A stretch of DNA of 64,000 nucleotides from Paenibacillus taiwanensis DSM 18679 (GTDB taxonomy: Bacteria; Bacillota; Bacilli; Paenibacillales; Paenibacillaceae), in NCBI RefSeq assembly GCF_000425125.1, contig NZ_AULE01000024.1:248001-312000 (forward strand). The letters run 5' to 3'. The notes beneath the pieces were generated by a model that saw only the letters and a list, made by a program, of their open reading frames with translations, was not told the origin of the DNA and made no database searches. Each line of letters begins with the position of its first letter. Within the stretch, counting starts at the first letter, position 1. Shown here in pieces: positions 53,368 to 62,917 of the stretch. The position numbers and the translations under genes were made by a program.

Positions 53368-54030
53368 GTGTTGCAGCACATGTTCGCGACGATGAATGAA
53401 CTGCTGGATGAGATTATTCAGCAGTACCCCTCAGCAGAAGGAGCAACAAAGCAGGAACTGGAACATCAGATGTCTTTGCTGCGTTCCATGAGTGACCACA
53501 TAGTCGAGGAATGGCTCCGTTTTGAAGAAAAGCTGGCTCTTGTTCGAACTGAGCGGAGCACAAGTAATCACGTACCAGCCGCAGTGTCGAATCAGAATCC
53601 ATCAGGCGCGGAGTATGAGCTGCCGGATTACAATGATCCACTACAGTATGGGCAAGGTTACTTTACGCTTCGAATGTATGAACAAGCTTCCCGACATCTG
53701 GAACAAGCGATTTCCCGACATCCGGACAAATTGTTAGCACGTGTATATTTGGGCATTTCGTATTTGCATCTCGGTCGCAATCAAGAGGCTTGCCGTCATT
53801 TTCATTTTATAATTCCCTTGACGGAAGATGCAAAGCTTAAAGCGCTGGCATATAATGCTCTTGGCTGTATACAAGCGCTCCATCGTAATACTGAAAAGGC
53901 ACAACATTATTTTCAGAAGGCGCATTTTGCTGATCCGTCAATTCCGGAGCCAATTGCCAATTTGAAGGTATGCATTCATAACGACGGCGTACTTCAATTT
54001 GGAGAGAAGCGGATGGCGTACATGTCGTAA
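53368..54030 (+). CDS. TPR-repeat protein of unknown function
   Basis: 220 residues from GTG 53368 (AAAGGTGGGATGAAG upstream). An N-terminal coiled-coil-like helix (~8-60) is followed by a variable linker and about three tetratricopeptide repeats (~95-205, for example GQGYFTLRMYEQASRHLEQA and AYNALGCIQALHRNTEKAQH). It probably mediates protein contacts. It is an insertion between panD and dinG, which are neighbours in B. subtilis. Confidence 0.8.
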   Translation: MLQHMFATMNELLDEIIQQYPSAEGATKQELEHQMSLLRSMSDHIVEEWLRFEEKLALVRTERSTSNHVPAAVSNQNPSGAEYELPDYNDPLQYGQGYFTLRMYEQASRHLEQAISRHPDKLLARVYLGISYLHLGRNQEACRHFHFIIPLTEDAKLKALAYNALGCIQALHRNTEKAQHYFQKAHFADPSIPEPIANLKVCIHNDGVLQFGEKRMAYMS

Positions 54031-54088
54031 CGATAAAATGACGCGTATAGCTGTACTCAAACGTTCGCTCAGAACAGCATCATACACA

Positions 54089-54134
54089 GGGAGAGGGGAA
54101 CATCTTTTCGTAGATGTTGCCCTCTCCTCATTTT
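54089..54134 (+). terminator. Terminator after the TPR gene
   Basis: GGGAGAGGG-GA-ACATCT pairs with AGATGT-TG-CCCTCTCC around a TTTCGT loop, with CATTTT after the stem. Confidence 0.8.
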
Positions 54135-54182
54135 CAAACGACGGAACATCTGTTATTCTTAAAACAGAAATGGTGAGAGGAA

Positions 54183-57062
54183 TTGTTAGGGATGAGATTT
54201 GCCGTATTGGATTTTGAGACGACGGGTAATCAACCGGGAGATGAAATTATCCAAATTGGACTCGTTATTCTCGGAGCTAATTTGCAGGTAGAACAGGAAT
54301 ACCATACTCTTGTGAAACCTACAATCCCGATACCCGCATTTATTACACAATTAACGGGCATTAGCGAAGAGATGGTGCAAGATGCACCTGATCTGGATGA
54401 AGCGATGACGGGAATGGTACCGTTGTTAAATGATGTTGTGCTTGTTGGACATCATGTTGCTTTTGACTATCAATATTTAAGACAAGCGCTAGAACATACA
54501 GGTTACTTGCCTTTTACGGGTAGAATCCTCGATACGATAGAATTGCTGCGCATTTTATTTCCTTCCTTGACTTCATATCAGTTAGGATCGGTTGCTCAAG
54601 CATTTAATATTACACATGAACGTCCTCATCAAGCAGACAGCGATGCGCTTGCAACAGCGGATATTTTTGTTCGTTGTTTACAGGCTATAGATGATTTGCC
54701 TCTGCTAACGCTTCAGCGGATTGTGGACTTGTTTGGCTCCGACGAGAAAGATCTTGGCTGGCTCTTATATACGAAGTTAGTTGAACGTGAGCAAGATGCG
54801 GCTCGGCTCAGCGACGAAGGGGACGTATCGGCTTATCGCCAGCTTGCATTTAAGCTGGGGGAGTGGACACATGTGCTTCCACCACGTGAAGGTATGGATC
54901 AGCCTGCTTTGGAAGGAAGCTCATTTACACAGTTTCTGGACGAAGTGAAGTCTAATTTGAAACAAAAATTAAGTCATTACGAGCCACGCGAGGCTCAAGA
55001 ACAGATGTTCCAAGAGGTAATGGACAGTCTGGATCATGATCGACATCTGTTAATTGAAGCCGGAACCGGGACAGGTAAGTCGCTCGGCTACTTGCTGCCT
55101 TCCATTTATTATAGTGTGAAGTACGATAAGAAAGTGATTGTTAGCACACACACGATCAATTTGCAGGAGCAATTAAGACAGCGCGATTTACCGCTTCTGG
55201 AGCAGATATTGCCTGTTCCATTTAAAGCGACGATTCTTAAAGGGCGCAGCCACTATTTGTGTTTGAGAAAATTTGAACATAAAATAAACTATAAAGAGTT
55301 TGTGCACGTCAAGGACGATATTTTGACAGCGGCACAGATGATCGTCTGGTTAAGCCAGACGGAGCATGGCGATGATGAGGAGCTGCATCTGATCCAGAAG
55401 GGGCCGGAATTCTGGGATACTGTGGCGAGTGATAGTGATTCATGCCTGAACCGGGCTTGTCCTTGGTTCAGAAGGTGTTTCTATCATCGGGCTAAAAATG
55501 ATGCGAACATGTCGGACATTATTATTACGAATCACTCGTTATTGTTCACGGACGTGATCGCAGAACATAGACTCTTGCCTGCCTATGAACACCTGGTCAT
55601 TGATGAAGCACATCATTTTGAAGAGACGGCAGGGAAGCACTTGGGTCTGCACTTGCAATACTTTTCACTAATTCATCCATTAATTCGTTTGTTCAAAGAC
55701 AGCAAGAATGGGGCGCTCATTCTTTTACAGATGCGTTTGCGTCTTTCTGGCAACGAGAAAGCGATGGTTTGGGCTGACGGGATTGAGAAGCTGCTCACAC
55801 AGCTTGCTGATGTACGAGAAGTGTGGGATCGGATGAATGATGCCTTGTTCCAACTGATGCCTCCTCCTGAAGCGGGCCAGGCAGAGGCAGGACAATCCGT
55901 GCTGAGACTGCAATCACAATCACGTCCGGAGTCGTGGAGCAGCGTCATTGAGCTGGAGGAAGATGTGCATGTACGATTAAGTGACATCGTACGAACGGGC
56001 GAGAAGCTGGTCAACGAATGGAAAGATGTAGATGATGAAGAACTGCAAGCCGTTGTTGTTGACGTTACGGGGCTGTTTAAAGATTTAGCTGAAGTGAGAG
56101 ATGAATTTAGACAGTTTATGAAGGGCACGGAGCCTGATACCGTCTATTGGATGGAAGGCAACATGCAGTACCGTCATAAATCGATGCAGATGTATGGCGT
56201 GCCAGTTGATGTAAGTGAAGCGTTAAACCGTTATTTCTTTGAACCGAAGAAAAGTATTATTTTGACATCGGCAACATTATCTGTTGATAAATCATTCCAG
56301 TTCGTGGAAGAACAAATTGGTTTGAAGGAAGCTGCACGAGATGGCAGGCTGCATAGCGTAATTTTACCTTCTCCATTTAATTATCGCGAGCAAGCGCTAG
56401 TCGTAATTCCACGTGATTTCCCGACTGTTAAAGGTTCAGGAGACCCGTTATTTAACAGTAAGCTGGCTCAATCGATTGGCGATATTGCTAAAGTCACTCG
56501 TGGACGCATGCTCGTACTGTTTACATCTTACCGTATGCTCAAGGATGTGTATGAACAGCTCAAAGATTCGCTAGCTCCACACGGCATTCAAGTGTTAGGA
56601 CAAGGGATGGATAGTGGCAACCGGAGTAAGCTGACCAGAAGATTTCAAGAACAGACGTCTTCAGTGCTGCTGGGTACAAGCAGCTTCTGGGAAGGTGTAG
56701 ATATTCCAGGTGATGCACTAACTTGCCTTGCTATTGTTCGTTTGCCTTTCCAGCCGCCGAATCATCCGCTTGTAGAAGCGAAATCAGATCGCCTGAAAAG
56801 ACAAAAGCAAAACCCGTTTCGCAAGTTGTCCATACCACAAGCCGTCATTCGATTTAAGCAGGGATTCGGGCGCTTGGTACGTACGACGAAGGACAAAGGA
56901 ATCGTTATCATTTATGATACGCGTGTTATTGAGACGAGTTATGGCAAGCACTTCTTATACTCGCTGCCAGGTCCGAAGATGGAACATATGGCGACCGACC
57001 AACTAGTGCCTCGGATTGAGACATGGTTAGTAGATAATGAAACGATAAACAATAACAGCTAA
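54183..57062 (+). CDS. dinG: DinG-family exonuclease-helicase with Fe-S cysteines
   Basis: 959 residues. Residues ~1-175 are a DnaQ-type 3'-5' exonuclease (DFETTG near 10, HHVAFDYQYLR, HQADSDALATADIF). The rest is an XPD/DinG superfamily 2 helicase: Walker A EAGTGTGKS (~292-300), DEAH (474-477), and C-terminal motifs LFTSYRML, SFWEGVDIPG and QGFGRLVR. Cys360, Cys421, Cys426 and Cys432 repeat the C...C-x4-C-x5-C spacing of the E. coli DinG 4Fe-4S site. TTG 54183 and ATG 54192 are both possible starts. Confidence 0.94.
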   Translation: MLGMRFAVLDFETTGNQPGDEIIQIGLVILGANLQVEQEYHTLVKPTIPIPAFITQLTGISEEMVQDAPDLDEAMTGMVPLLNDVVLVGHHVAFDYQYLRQALEHTGYLPFTGRILDTIELLRILFPSLTSYQLGSVAQAFNITHERPHQADSDALATADIFVRCLQAIDDLPLLTLQRIVDLFGSDEKDLGWLLYTKLVEREQDAARLSDEGDVSAYRQLAFKLGEWTHVLPPREGMDQPALEGSSFTQFLDEVKSNLKQKLSHYEPREAQEQMFQEVMDSLDHDRHLLIEAGTGTGKSLGYLLPSIYYSVKYDKKVIVSTHTINLQEQLRQRDLPLLEQILPVPFKATILKGRSHYLCLRKFEHKINYKEFVHVKDDILTAAQMIVWLSQTEHGDDEELHLIQKGPEFWDTVASDSDSCLNRACPWFRRCFYHRAKNDANMSDIIITNHSLLFTDVIAEHRLLPAYEHLVIDEAHHFEETAGKHLGLHLQYFSLIHPLIRLFKDSKNGALILLQMRLRLSGNEKAMVWADGIEKLLTQLADVREVWDRMNDALFQLMPPPEAGQAEAGQSVLRLQSQSRPESWSSVIELEEDVHVRLSDIVRTGEKLVNEWKDVDDEELQAVVVDVTGLFKDLAEVRDEFRQFMKGTEPDTVYWMEGNMQYRHKSMQMYGVPVDVSEALNRYFFEPKKSIILTSATLSVDKSFQFVEEQIGLKEAARDGRLHSVILPSPFNYREQALVVIPRDFPTVKGSGDPLFNSKLAQSIGDIAKVTRGRMLVLFTSYRMLKDVYEQLKDSLAPHGIQVLGQGMDSGNRSKLTRRFQEQTSSVLLGTSSFWEGVDIPGDALTCLAIVRLPFQPPNHPLVEAKSDRLKRQKQNPFRKLSIPQAVIRFKQGFGRLVRTTKDKGIVIIYDTRVIETSYGKHFLYSLPGPKMEHMATDQLVPRIETWLVDNETINNNS

Positions 57063-57106
57063 GAACTCTACAACTGGATTTCAACTATTGAGAGGGGGCT
57101 CTATCG

Positions 57107-57781
57107 ATGAAGACGTTAAAAATATCAGAAGCAGTCGTTCGTCGACTACCGATTTACCTGCGTCACCTGTTGGAATTAAAGCAACGTGAGGTGCTAACGG
57201 TATCCTCGCAGGATCTTGGGCAGAAGCTGGATTTAAATCCAGCCCAGATTCGTAAAGATTTAGCTTATTTTGGTGATTTCGGACGAAAAGGGATCGGTTA
57301 TGATGTGTCTTACCTGATTGAGCAAATTAAACATATTTTAAAGCTGGATCAGAAAGTGCACGTAGGTTTGGTTGGTGCTGGTAAGCTCGGTCATGCCTTA
57401 TGTAATTACACCGTATATTTAAATGATAATATGAAAATTGTAGCCGTATTTGATGCGCAGCCGTCTAAAATAAATACGACGATTAACAATTTACGTGTTC
57501 AACCAATGGAAGAGTTACAATCTACTGTGATCAACAATCGCATTCGCATCGGGATTATTACGGTACCCGCATTGGAAGCACAGCAAGTTGCAGATCAGTT
57601 CGTTGAAGCAGGTGTGGAGGCGATTTTGAACTTTGCACCTGTCATTTTAAAAGTTCCAGCGCATATCCGTGTGCATACGGCAGACTTCACGACGGACCTG
57701 TTTAGTCTAGCGTATTATTTACAAGATGATGAAGAAGGAAAGGACCTAGTGACACATGACGACAACATTAATCGTACGTAA
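57107..57781 (+). CDS. rex: Redox-sensing transcriptional repressor Rex
   Basis: Dimeric repressor that binds DNA when NADH/NAD+ is low and releases it when NADH rises. 224 residues: winged helix (~1-80, SEAVVRRLPIYLRHLLEL and LDLNPAQIRKDLAYFGDFG), Rossmann domain with GLVGAGKLGHAL (~86-97), and a C-terminal swap helix. ATG 57107 follows GAGAGGGGG. It overlaps the next gene by 26 bp. Likely targets are respiratory and fermentation genes; no clear Rex box was found in this window. Confidence 0.94.
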   Translation: MKTLKISEAVVRRLPIYLRHLLELKQREVLTVSSQDLGQKLDLNPAQIRKDLAYFGDFGRKGIGYDVSYLIEQIKHILKLDQKVHVGLVGAGKLGHALCNYTVYLNDNMKIVAVFDAQPSKINTTINNLRVQPMEELQSTVINNRIRIGIITVPALEAQQVADQFVEAGVEAILNFAPVILKVPAHIRVHTADFTTDLFSLAYYLQDDEEGKDLVTHDDNINRT

Positions 57782-59066
57782 CGGTTTATTTGCACAATTG
57801 CAGCCTGATGCGACTAGTTCAACCCTCAAAGGCTACATGGTAGTTGAAGATGGTCGAATCAAGCATATTGGCGCAGATTTGCCTGAACAATATCATCAAG
57901 CTGATGCACAGATTTTGGATGGTAACGGGCTATTTTTTATGCCTGGTCTTGTTAATACACATGGGCATGCTGCTATGACGCTGCTTCGTGGTTATGGAGA
58001 CGATATGGTACTCCAAAGATGGCTGGAAGAGAAAATGTGGCCAATGGAAGGCAAGTTTACGGATCAGGATGTATACTGGGGGACTTCCTTGGCAGTGCTT
58101 GAAATGTTAAAGGGTGGTACGACTACTTTTGTAGATATGTACGATCATATGAATGAAGTAGCAAAGGTAAGTGAGCAGGCCGGAATTCGTGCAGCACTAA
58201 TGCGTGGAGCTATCGGCTTGTGCAGTGACGAAGTACAGCAGATGAAGTTGAAGGAAGCGGTCCTATTTGCGCAAGATTGGAATGGTCAGGCAGAAGGTCG
58301 TATTACGACAATGCTAGCTCCGCATGCTCCTTATACGTGTCCGCCAGCCTTCATTGAGAAGTTTGTGCAGGCCGCACATGATATGGATCTGATGCTGCAT
58401 ACTCATATGTCCGAAACTCGTGCAGAGGTAGAGCAAAACGTTAAAGATTACGGTCTGCGCCCTGTAGCTCACCTTGAGAAGTTGGGCTTCTTTAGCCGCC
58501 CATCCTTTGTAGCTCATGGTGTTCATTTAACAGATGAAGAAATTGAAGTGCTTGCACGTCATCGTGTTGGTGTATCTCATAACCCTGCTAGCAACTTGAA
58601 GCTGGCGAGCGGCATTGCAAGAGTAGTAGATCTTCAACGTGCCGGTGTTAATGTTTCACTTGGTACAGACGGTGCGGCAAGCAACAACAACCTGGATATG
58701 TTTCAGGAAATGCGGTTAGCCGCTATGATCCATAAAGGAGTGTCAGGTGATCCAACAGCGGTTCCTGCTGCTGAGGCGATGCGGATGGCTACTATTAACG
58801 GGGCGCGTATGATTGGCCTGCACGATGTCGGACTCCTGGAAGTGGGCATGAAGGCCGATTTTGTGGCAGTGAACATAGATCAGCCGCATTTACTGCCACA
58901 TACCGATCTCGTATCACACATGGTGTATTCCGCATCAGGGCAAGACGTTAAGCATGTATGGGTAGACGGCAAACAAGTGGTCAAGGATGGCAATTGCACA
59001 ACGCTTGATGAAGAACAAATTCGTTATGAAGCTTCGCAATGCTTTGAAGGCTTGCTTAGCCGATAG
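57756..59066 (+). CDS. Amidohydrolase, MtaD-like (MTA/SAH deaminase or aminodeoxyfutalosine deaminase)
   Basis: 436 residues of the metal-dependent amidohydrolase fold. Metal ligands are NTHGHAAM (~68-75), the HTHMSE histidine and the late aspartate in LGTDGAASNNNLD. Family members deaminate 5-methylthioadenosine, S-adenosylhomocysteine or, in some futalosine organisms, aminodeoxyfutalosine. MqnA is encoded in this window, so the last activity is a real option. Sequence alone does not decide. It overlaps rex by 26 bp, with AGGAAAGGACC upstream of ATG 57756. Confidence 0.88.
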   Translation: MTTTLIVRNGLFAQLQPDATSSTLKGYMVVEDGRIKHIGADLPEQYHQADAQILDGNGLFFMPGLVNTHGHAAMTLLRGYGDDMVLQRWLEEKMWPMEGKFTDQDVYWGTSLAVLEMLKGGTTTFVDMYDHMNEVAKVSEQAGIRAALMRGAIGLCSDEVQQMKLKEAVLFAQDWNGQAEGRITTMLAPHAPYTCPPAFIEKFVQAAHDMDLMLHTHMSETRAEVEQNVKDYGLRPVAHLEKLGFFSRPSFVAHGVHLTDEEIEVLARHRVGVSHNPASNLKLASGIARVVDLQRAGVNVSLGTDGAASNNNLDMFQEMRLAAMIHKGVSGDPTAVPAAEAMRMATINGARMIGLHDVGLLEVGMKADFVAVNIDQPHLLPHTDLVSHMVYSASGQDVKHVWVDGKQVVKDGNCTTLDEEQIRYEASQCFEGLLSR

Positions 59067-59081
59067 ACGTAGGAGGCGAAG

Positions 59082-59624
59082 ATGGCCAGAACTCGAGCGA
59101 GGCGGCACAGCCGGATGAGGTTGTGGATATTAGCCGTATCTTTTGTCATAGTGTTGGTAGGATTTTTAACTGTTCGATATTTGATGTCGGTAACCGATAT
59201 TGAGCATACGAAAGAAGCAGAGATCATTCAGCGTGCCCATAAAGCCATTGCACTGAAAGAAATTATCCATATAGACAAGTCCATATGGGATAACGTTTAT
59301 TATATCGTAACAGGAAAAGACCAAACCGATGCTATACAGATGGTATGGGTAGGTGCTAAGGATACAGACCCTGTAACGGTGATGAAGGCAGCAGATGGTG
59401 TCTCGAAGGCGCAAATTACGGAAATGCTTCAGACGGAATATGCAGGCATTCATCTTGAACGTGTTATTCCTGGCGTGAAAGCTAACGATAAGGGCGAACA
59501 AACATTTGTATGGCAGGCTCAGGTACGACGTCCGGATGAAAATGGTATTAGCCGATATTTTTATCATTTTTTTGATTTCAAGACGGGTGCAAAGCTGGAT
59601 ATATATGCAATGCCTAATCAATAA
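59082..59624 (+). CDS. tseB: Cell-wall elongation regulator TseB (YpmB)
   Basis: 180 residues: short basic cytoplasmic tail (RTRARRHSRMR), one membrane helix (~13-32), and an extracytoplasmic part with PepSY/DUF5590-like repeats. It corresponds to B. subtilis YpmB, downstream of dinG, renamed TseB for its role with penicillin-binding protein 2A in cell elongation. ypmA is missing here. It ends at a perfect hairpin facing the LPMO gene. Confidence 0.82.
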   Translation: MARTRARRHSRMRLWILAVSFVIVLVGFLTVRYLMSVTDIEHTKEAEIIQRAHKAIALKEIIHIDKSIWDNVYYIVTGKDQTDAIQMVWVGAKDTDPVTVMKAADGVSKAQITEMLQTEYAGIHLERVIPGVKANDKGEQTFVWQAQVRRPDENGISRYFYHFFDFKTGAKLDIYAMPNQ

Positions 59625-59656
59625 TACGCTAGGGGCTATGCCCCTAGCGTATTATT
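59620..59656. terminator. Perfect 17-bp hairpin between convergent tseB and LPMO genes
   Basis: Bases 59620-59636 are exactly complementary to 59640-59656 with a TAT loop. The GC-rich top (CTAGGGGC/GCCCCTAG) sits on an AT-rich base (AATAATA/TATTATT). There is no long T run. The left arm overlaps the tseB stop codon (TAA 59622-59624). It can act in both directions. Confidence 0.8.
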
Positions 59657-59680
59657 GTGGATGGGGTCAAAATAATGAAT

Positions 59681-61036
59681 TTATTTCAGCTGCCACAAAG
59701 CAGGTACATTGCTTGGTTCCCAACCAAGTAATGAAGTGTGCGGCTGACGGCACTCATATACGTTACCATTGTAGCTAACTTTTGTGCCGACGGTATATGT
59801 CGTATTAGGTGCCCACGCAGGAACAGTAGGTGTAGCGGCAGTTGTAGCGCTAATGGCATTGCTGTCTGCGGATACGTTATTAGCTGCGTCAAATGCACGC
59901 ACCGTAAACGTGTAAGTCGTGTTGGCGCTTAAACCTGTCACGACGTAACTAGTCGTTGTTGCGCCGGATACAGTCCCCACTAAGGTGGTTCCTTGATATA
60001 CACGGTAACCTGCTACGCCAACATTGTCAGTAGATGCACTCCACATTAACGATACACTAGTAGACGTTGGTGTGCCCATCACGTGTAAGCCGGTTGGCAC
60101 AGTTGGTGCTTGCGTATCTACTGGAACGGGTGGCGTAGTGACAGTAATGGCATTGCTTGCAGCCGATATGTTGCCAGCCGCATCAAAGGCTTTGACAGAG
60201 AACGTATAAGCGGTGTTGGAAATAAGTCCGGTTACGGTGTAGTTTAATGTCGATCCAGTCACAGCAGCAACAAGGGTACTGCCGTTATAGATGTAGTATC
60301 CTGTTACGCCTACATTATCGGTAGACGCGTTCCAAGCCAATGATACTGAAGTTGATGTGATGGCAGTAGAGTTAAGAGCAGAGGGAGCAGTTGGTGCTTG
60401 GGGATCAGTAGGGTTGCTGCCGCCAAAGTTCACATCAATGACATTATAAAACGCATTTCCTGTATCCGCGATTTCCCACACAGCTAAGATGACATGATAG
60501 CCAGAACGATCTGTAGGCACGTTGCACGTATCGGAATACGTAAATGGAGGTCGTGCGCCGCCATAATTAACAGAGCAGAACGGGGTAAGGTCAAAGGAAG
60601 CGCGCGTAAGTGCTGAATTAGGGTTCCAATTAGGCTTTGTAATATAGTATTTCCAACTCGTTGTGGCATGAGCAGCTGTCAGCTTCCAATTAAAAGTAGT
60701 CTGGCCACCGCTAATGTTCACTTTCGTCCAACGTGTAGCAGATTGCTCATCTAGCTTAGGGAATGCACCGTTAGCGCTTGCAATCTTCCCGTCCGCAGGG
60801 CCTGCGTTAGGGAAGCCTTTAGGGGCTTCCAAGCTTTGTGGTTCATAAATGATAGCGCCGCAATCTGTGTTCTGACCTAATTTACATAAAGCGGCACGAC
60901 TGGCTGGCCCCTCTATATATCCGTGCCCAAATGCTTTATCTGAAAAAAGTACCATACATATAGCAGCAATAAACATCACGCCACACGCCATCAATAGCTT
61001 GGTCATCACTTGGTTCGACAATCGAAGTTGATTCAT
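59681..61036 (-). CDS. Secreted AA10 lytic polysaccharide monooxygenase with FnIII and chitin-binding domains
   Basis: 451 residues. Signal peptide ~1-37; cleavage at KAFG/HGYI exposes His38, the first copper ligand. The second ligand is in TAAHATTSW. The AA10 catalytic domain (~38-215) is followed by two fibronectin type III domains (~223-305 and ~315-400) and a C-terminal CBM5/12 chitin-binding module (~405-451, [20 protein letters not shown]). It oxidatively cleaves crystalline chitin outside the cell. GAGGAGG precedes the start. Single gene on the minus strand. Confidence 0.95.
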   Translation of the reverse strand: MNQLRLSNQVMTKLLMACGVMFIAAICMVLFSDKAFGHGYIEGPASRAALCKLGQNTDCGAIIYEPQSLEAPKGFPNAGPADGKIASANGAFPKLDEQSATRWTKVNISGGQTTFNWKLTAAHATTSWKYYITKPNWNPNSALTRASFDLTPFCSVNYGGARPPFTYSDTCNVPTDRSGYHVILAVWEIADTGNAFYNVIDVNFGGSNPTDPQAPTAPSALNSTAITSTSVSLAWNASTDNVGVTGYYIYNGSTLVAAVTGSTLNYTVTGLISNTAYTFSVKAFDAAGNISAASNAITVTTPPVPVDTQAPTVPTGLHVMGTPTSTSVSLMWSASTDNVGVAGYRVYQGTTLVGTVSGATTTSYVVTGLSANTTYTFTVRAFDAANNVSADSNAISATTAATPTVPAWAPNTTYTVGTKVSYNGNVYECRQPHTSLLGWEPSNVPALWQLK

Positions 61037-61646
61037 ATCATTAACCTCCTCAGATTTGGGAAAATGACAATCTATAAAATTCGATAATGAGCTTCAGAAA
61101 ATGGACGTTATAACCTCCTTTCCATACATGTGTTATTAAAGCGATAACATTATGATCTTCAAGCGGCAAGGAACACTCCTTTCTAGGACTAGATTTATAT
61201 AAACTCATATGAGCTCATATACGAGGTGAGATCGAAAACATTAGGTGTGTTGTCGATAAATCAGCTGGGAAATGACTAGTTGATAACAGATAACTGGAGT
61301 GGTGTTCATAACGGATGAAGTTGGAAGAGGGAAGATGACTTGTCCTTATCATATCTCAAATTGTGAACGTTGTGTGAACTAAAGATTTTAACAAAATTTA
61401 ATACATCATCATTTTTATTAATTGATAACGTATAAACTTTGCGGCTCTAAATAATGAACAGCCTTCATTGGACTGCAATAATACGTATACGCAAAGCGGA
61501 TTACGGATTAGAACTAAATTGTTCATAAATTTAATGGGAATTCGGTCTTCAAAATAAAACCTTGCATGTCAAAGGAGCATCGCTCTATCGACGGTGGCAA
61601 TGTCCCTTCGACATGAAATATACTGGCAAGGTTACTTTCCTGAAAC
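61037..61646 (-). promoter_or_regulatory. LPMO upstream region
   Basis: 610 bp without a gene. It should hold the LPMO promoter on the minus strand, but no well-spaced pair of hexamers was convincing. A perfect 14-bp palindrome, ATATGAGCTCATAT (61207-61220), which also contains CTCATAT repeated, is a candidate operator about 170 bp from the start codon. The end next to 61646 contains the structured terminator described separately. Confidence 0.4.
61552..61633 (-). terminator. Elaborate terminator of the HXXEE gene (minus strand)
   Basis: On the minus strand AACCTTGC (61633-61626) pairs with GCAAGGTT (61565-61558), and inside it CATGTC pairs with GACATG and AAGG with CCTT. TTATTTT follows the last arm. 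The loop region is about 70 nt, much larger than a simple terminator, so it could also be a processed 3' RNA. Confidence 0.55.
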
Positions 61647-62279
61647 TTATATGGTTTTAGACTTGTACGGGCCTAACTGCTTATCAGAAAAGCTGTGCTG
61701 TGAGTTTTTATCTTTTAACCACATGTTACCTTTAATAATCAAAATATAGACTGCTACAAAAAAGTATATGGTGCCGAGAATCCAATCCAGCGTATTTACT
61801 AGCTGATAGGTCACGATATGATAGATATACCATCCACCAATGGGTAAATGAAGTGTAACAACTGCAAATAAGCCTGGATTATAGATGGTTTTGGTTTTCA
61901 TATTGGCGAAGATGCCATGCCATATAAATTGGAAAAATCCCATGAAGATAGGAGCAAGTGCAAGCCAAATGACGTTAGGAAAAAAGACGGGCAGAAGATA
62001 GAATACGTAAGCAATAATCAAATTAATGATCATGGCAGATTGGGTATTAAGCGGATATCGATCTGGACGGTCACTCTTAAAAATAACGACATTAAATAGC
62101 CCTGCAAAGTAACCTGGCCAACGATACTCTTCATATTGATGCACAAGAATAGCTACAAAGCTGAGCCACAACAAAATGCTTAATTCAGACATGCTATTGC
62201 CGTATACACCCAAGCTCACACATACGATAACGCCGATAAGCATACCTAGATCAGACCAGTATTTTCGCAAGAAGTTCAT
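61647..62279 (-). CDS. HXXEE-domain membrane protein
   Basis: 210 residues, about five to six membrane helices. It carries the defining HQYEE motif (47-51) at the end of a helix, then RWPGYFAG. The family function is unknown. A charged tail ends the protein. It starts 20 bp downstream of a TetR-type regulator gene on the same strand, so that regulator probably controls both. Confidence 0.85.
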   Translation of the reverse strand: MNFLRKYWSDLGMLIGVIVCVSLGVYGNSMSELSILLWLSFVAILVHQYEEYRWPGYFAGLFNVVIFKSDRPDRYPLNTQSAMIINLIIAYVFYLLPVFFPNVIWLALAPIFMGFFQFIWHGIFANMKTKTIYNPGLFAVVTLHLPIGGWYIYHIVTYQLVNTLDWILGTIYFFVAVYILIIKGNMWLKDKNSQHSFSDKQLGPYKSKTI

Positions 62280-62299
62280 CGTAACTCTCTCCTCTACGC

Positions 62300-62896
62300 C
62301 TAGTGATTGTGGTTGTTAAAATAGCGTTCAAACAACAAATCAATCTGCTGCTCAGTTGCCCCCATCTTCACGCCAGCTCCGCCTTCCAGAATAGGCCGCA
62401 TGAGTGCGGGCAAAAAAATGGCACCAAACACTTGCATCAGCATCGTCATGAGTTGGTCAGGCTGTCGTTCATCCGTCATTTCAGACAACACATGCTGTAC
62501 TTTGTCAAAGCCGGTAGCCTGTAGAAACTCGCCATATTCCACCTGTGAGGTAAACATTCTGGTGCCCATAGCAATTGTGCGAGCTACAAGTTCCGGATAC
62601 TGTTGAATAACTTGTACATAATGGAGCAGAAACGACTTGAGTCGTTGCGAAGGTGCCATAGACAAATCGTCCAGTAATTCAAACGACTCTTGAAATCCCG
62701 ATAACAAATGCTTGATTACTTCATTAATAAGCTTATCCTTCGAGCCAAAGTAATAATTAACGAGTGAAATGTTTGTATCAGACCTTGCCGCGATTTTGCG
62801 GATTGTGATGCTTTCGAAGCCGTCCTCCTTGATCATGTCGAGAGCGGTCGCCAATATTTTGGCTTTTGTATCGTTGCTAGGATCGGATTGGACCAT
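62300..62896 (-). CDS. TetR/AcrR-family transcriptional regulator
   Basis: 198 residues. N-terminal TetR helix-turn-helix at ~10-55 (ATALDMIKEDGFESITIRKI then SLVNYYFGSKDKLI), and a C-terminal ligand/dimer domain with no recognisable ligand signature. Ribosome binding site AAAGGAGGC. A palindromic operator lies 22 bp upstream of its start, typical of autorepression. It heads a two-gene unit with the HXXEE gene. Confidence 0.92.
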   Translation of the reverse strand: MVQSDPSNDTKAKILATALDMIKEDGFESITIRKIAARSDTNISLVNYYFGSKDKLINEVIKHLLSGFQESFELLDDLSMAPSQRLKSFLLHYVQVIQQYPELVARTIAMGTRMFTSQVEYGEFLQATGFDKVQHVLSEMTDERQPDQLMTMLMQVFGAIFLPALMRPILEGGAGVKMGATEQQIDLLFERYFNNHNH

Positions 62897-62917
62897 AAAA
62901 AGCCTCCTTTATGTAAT

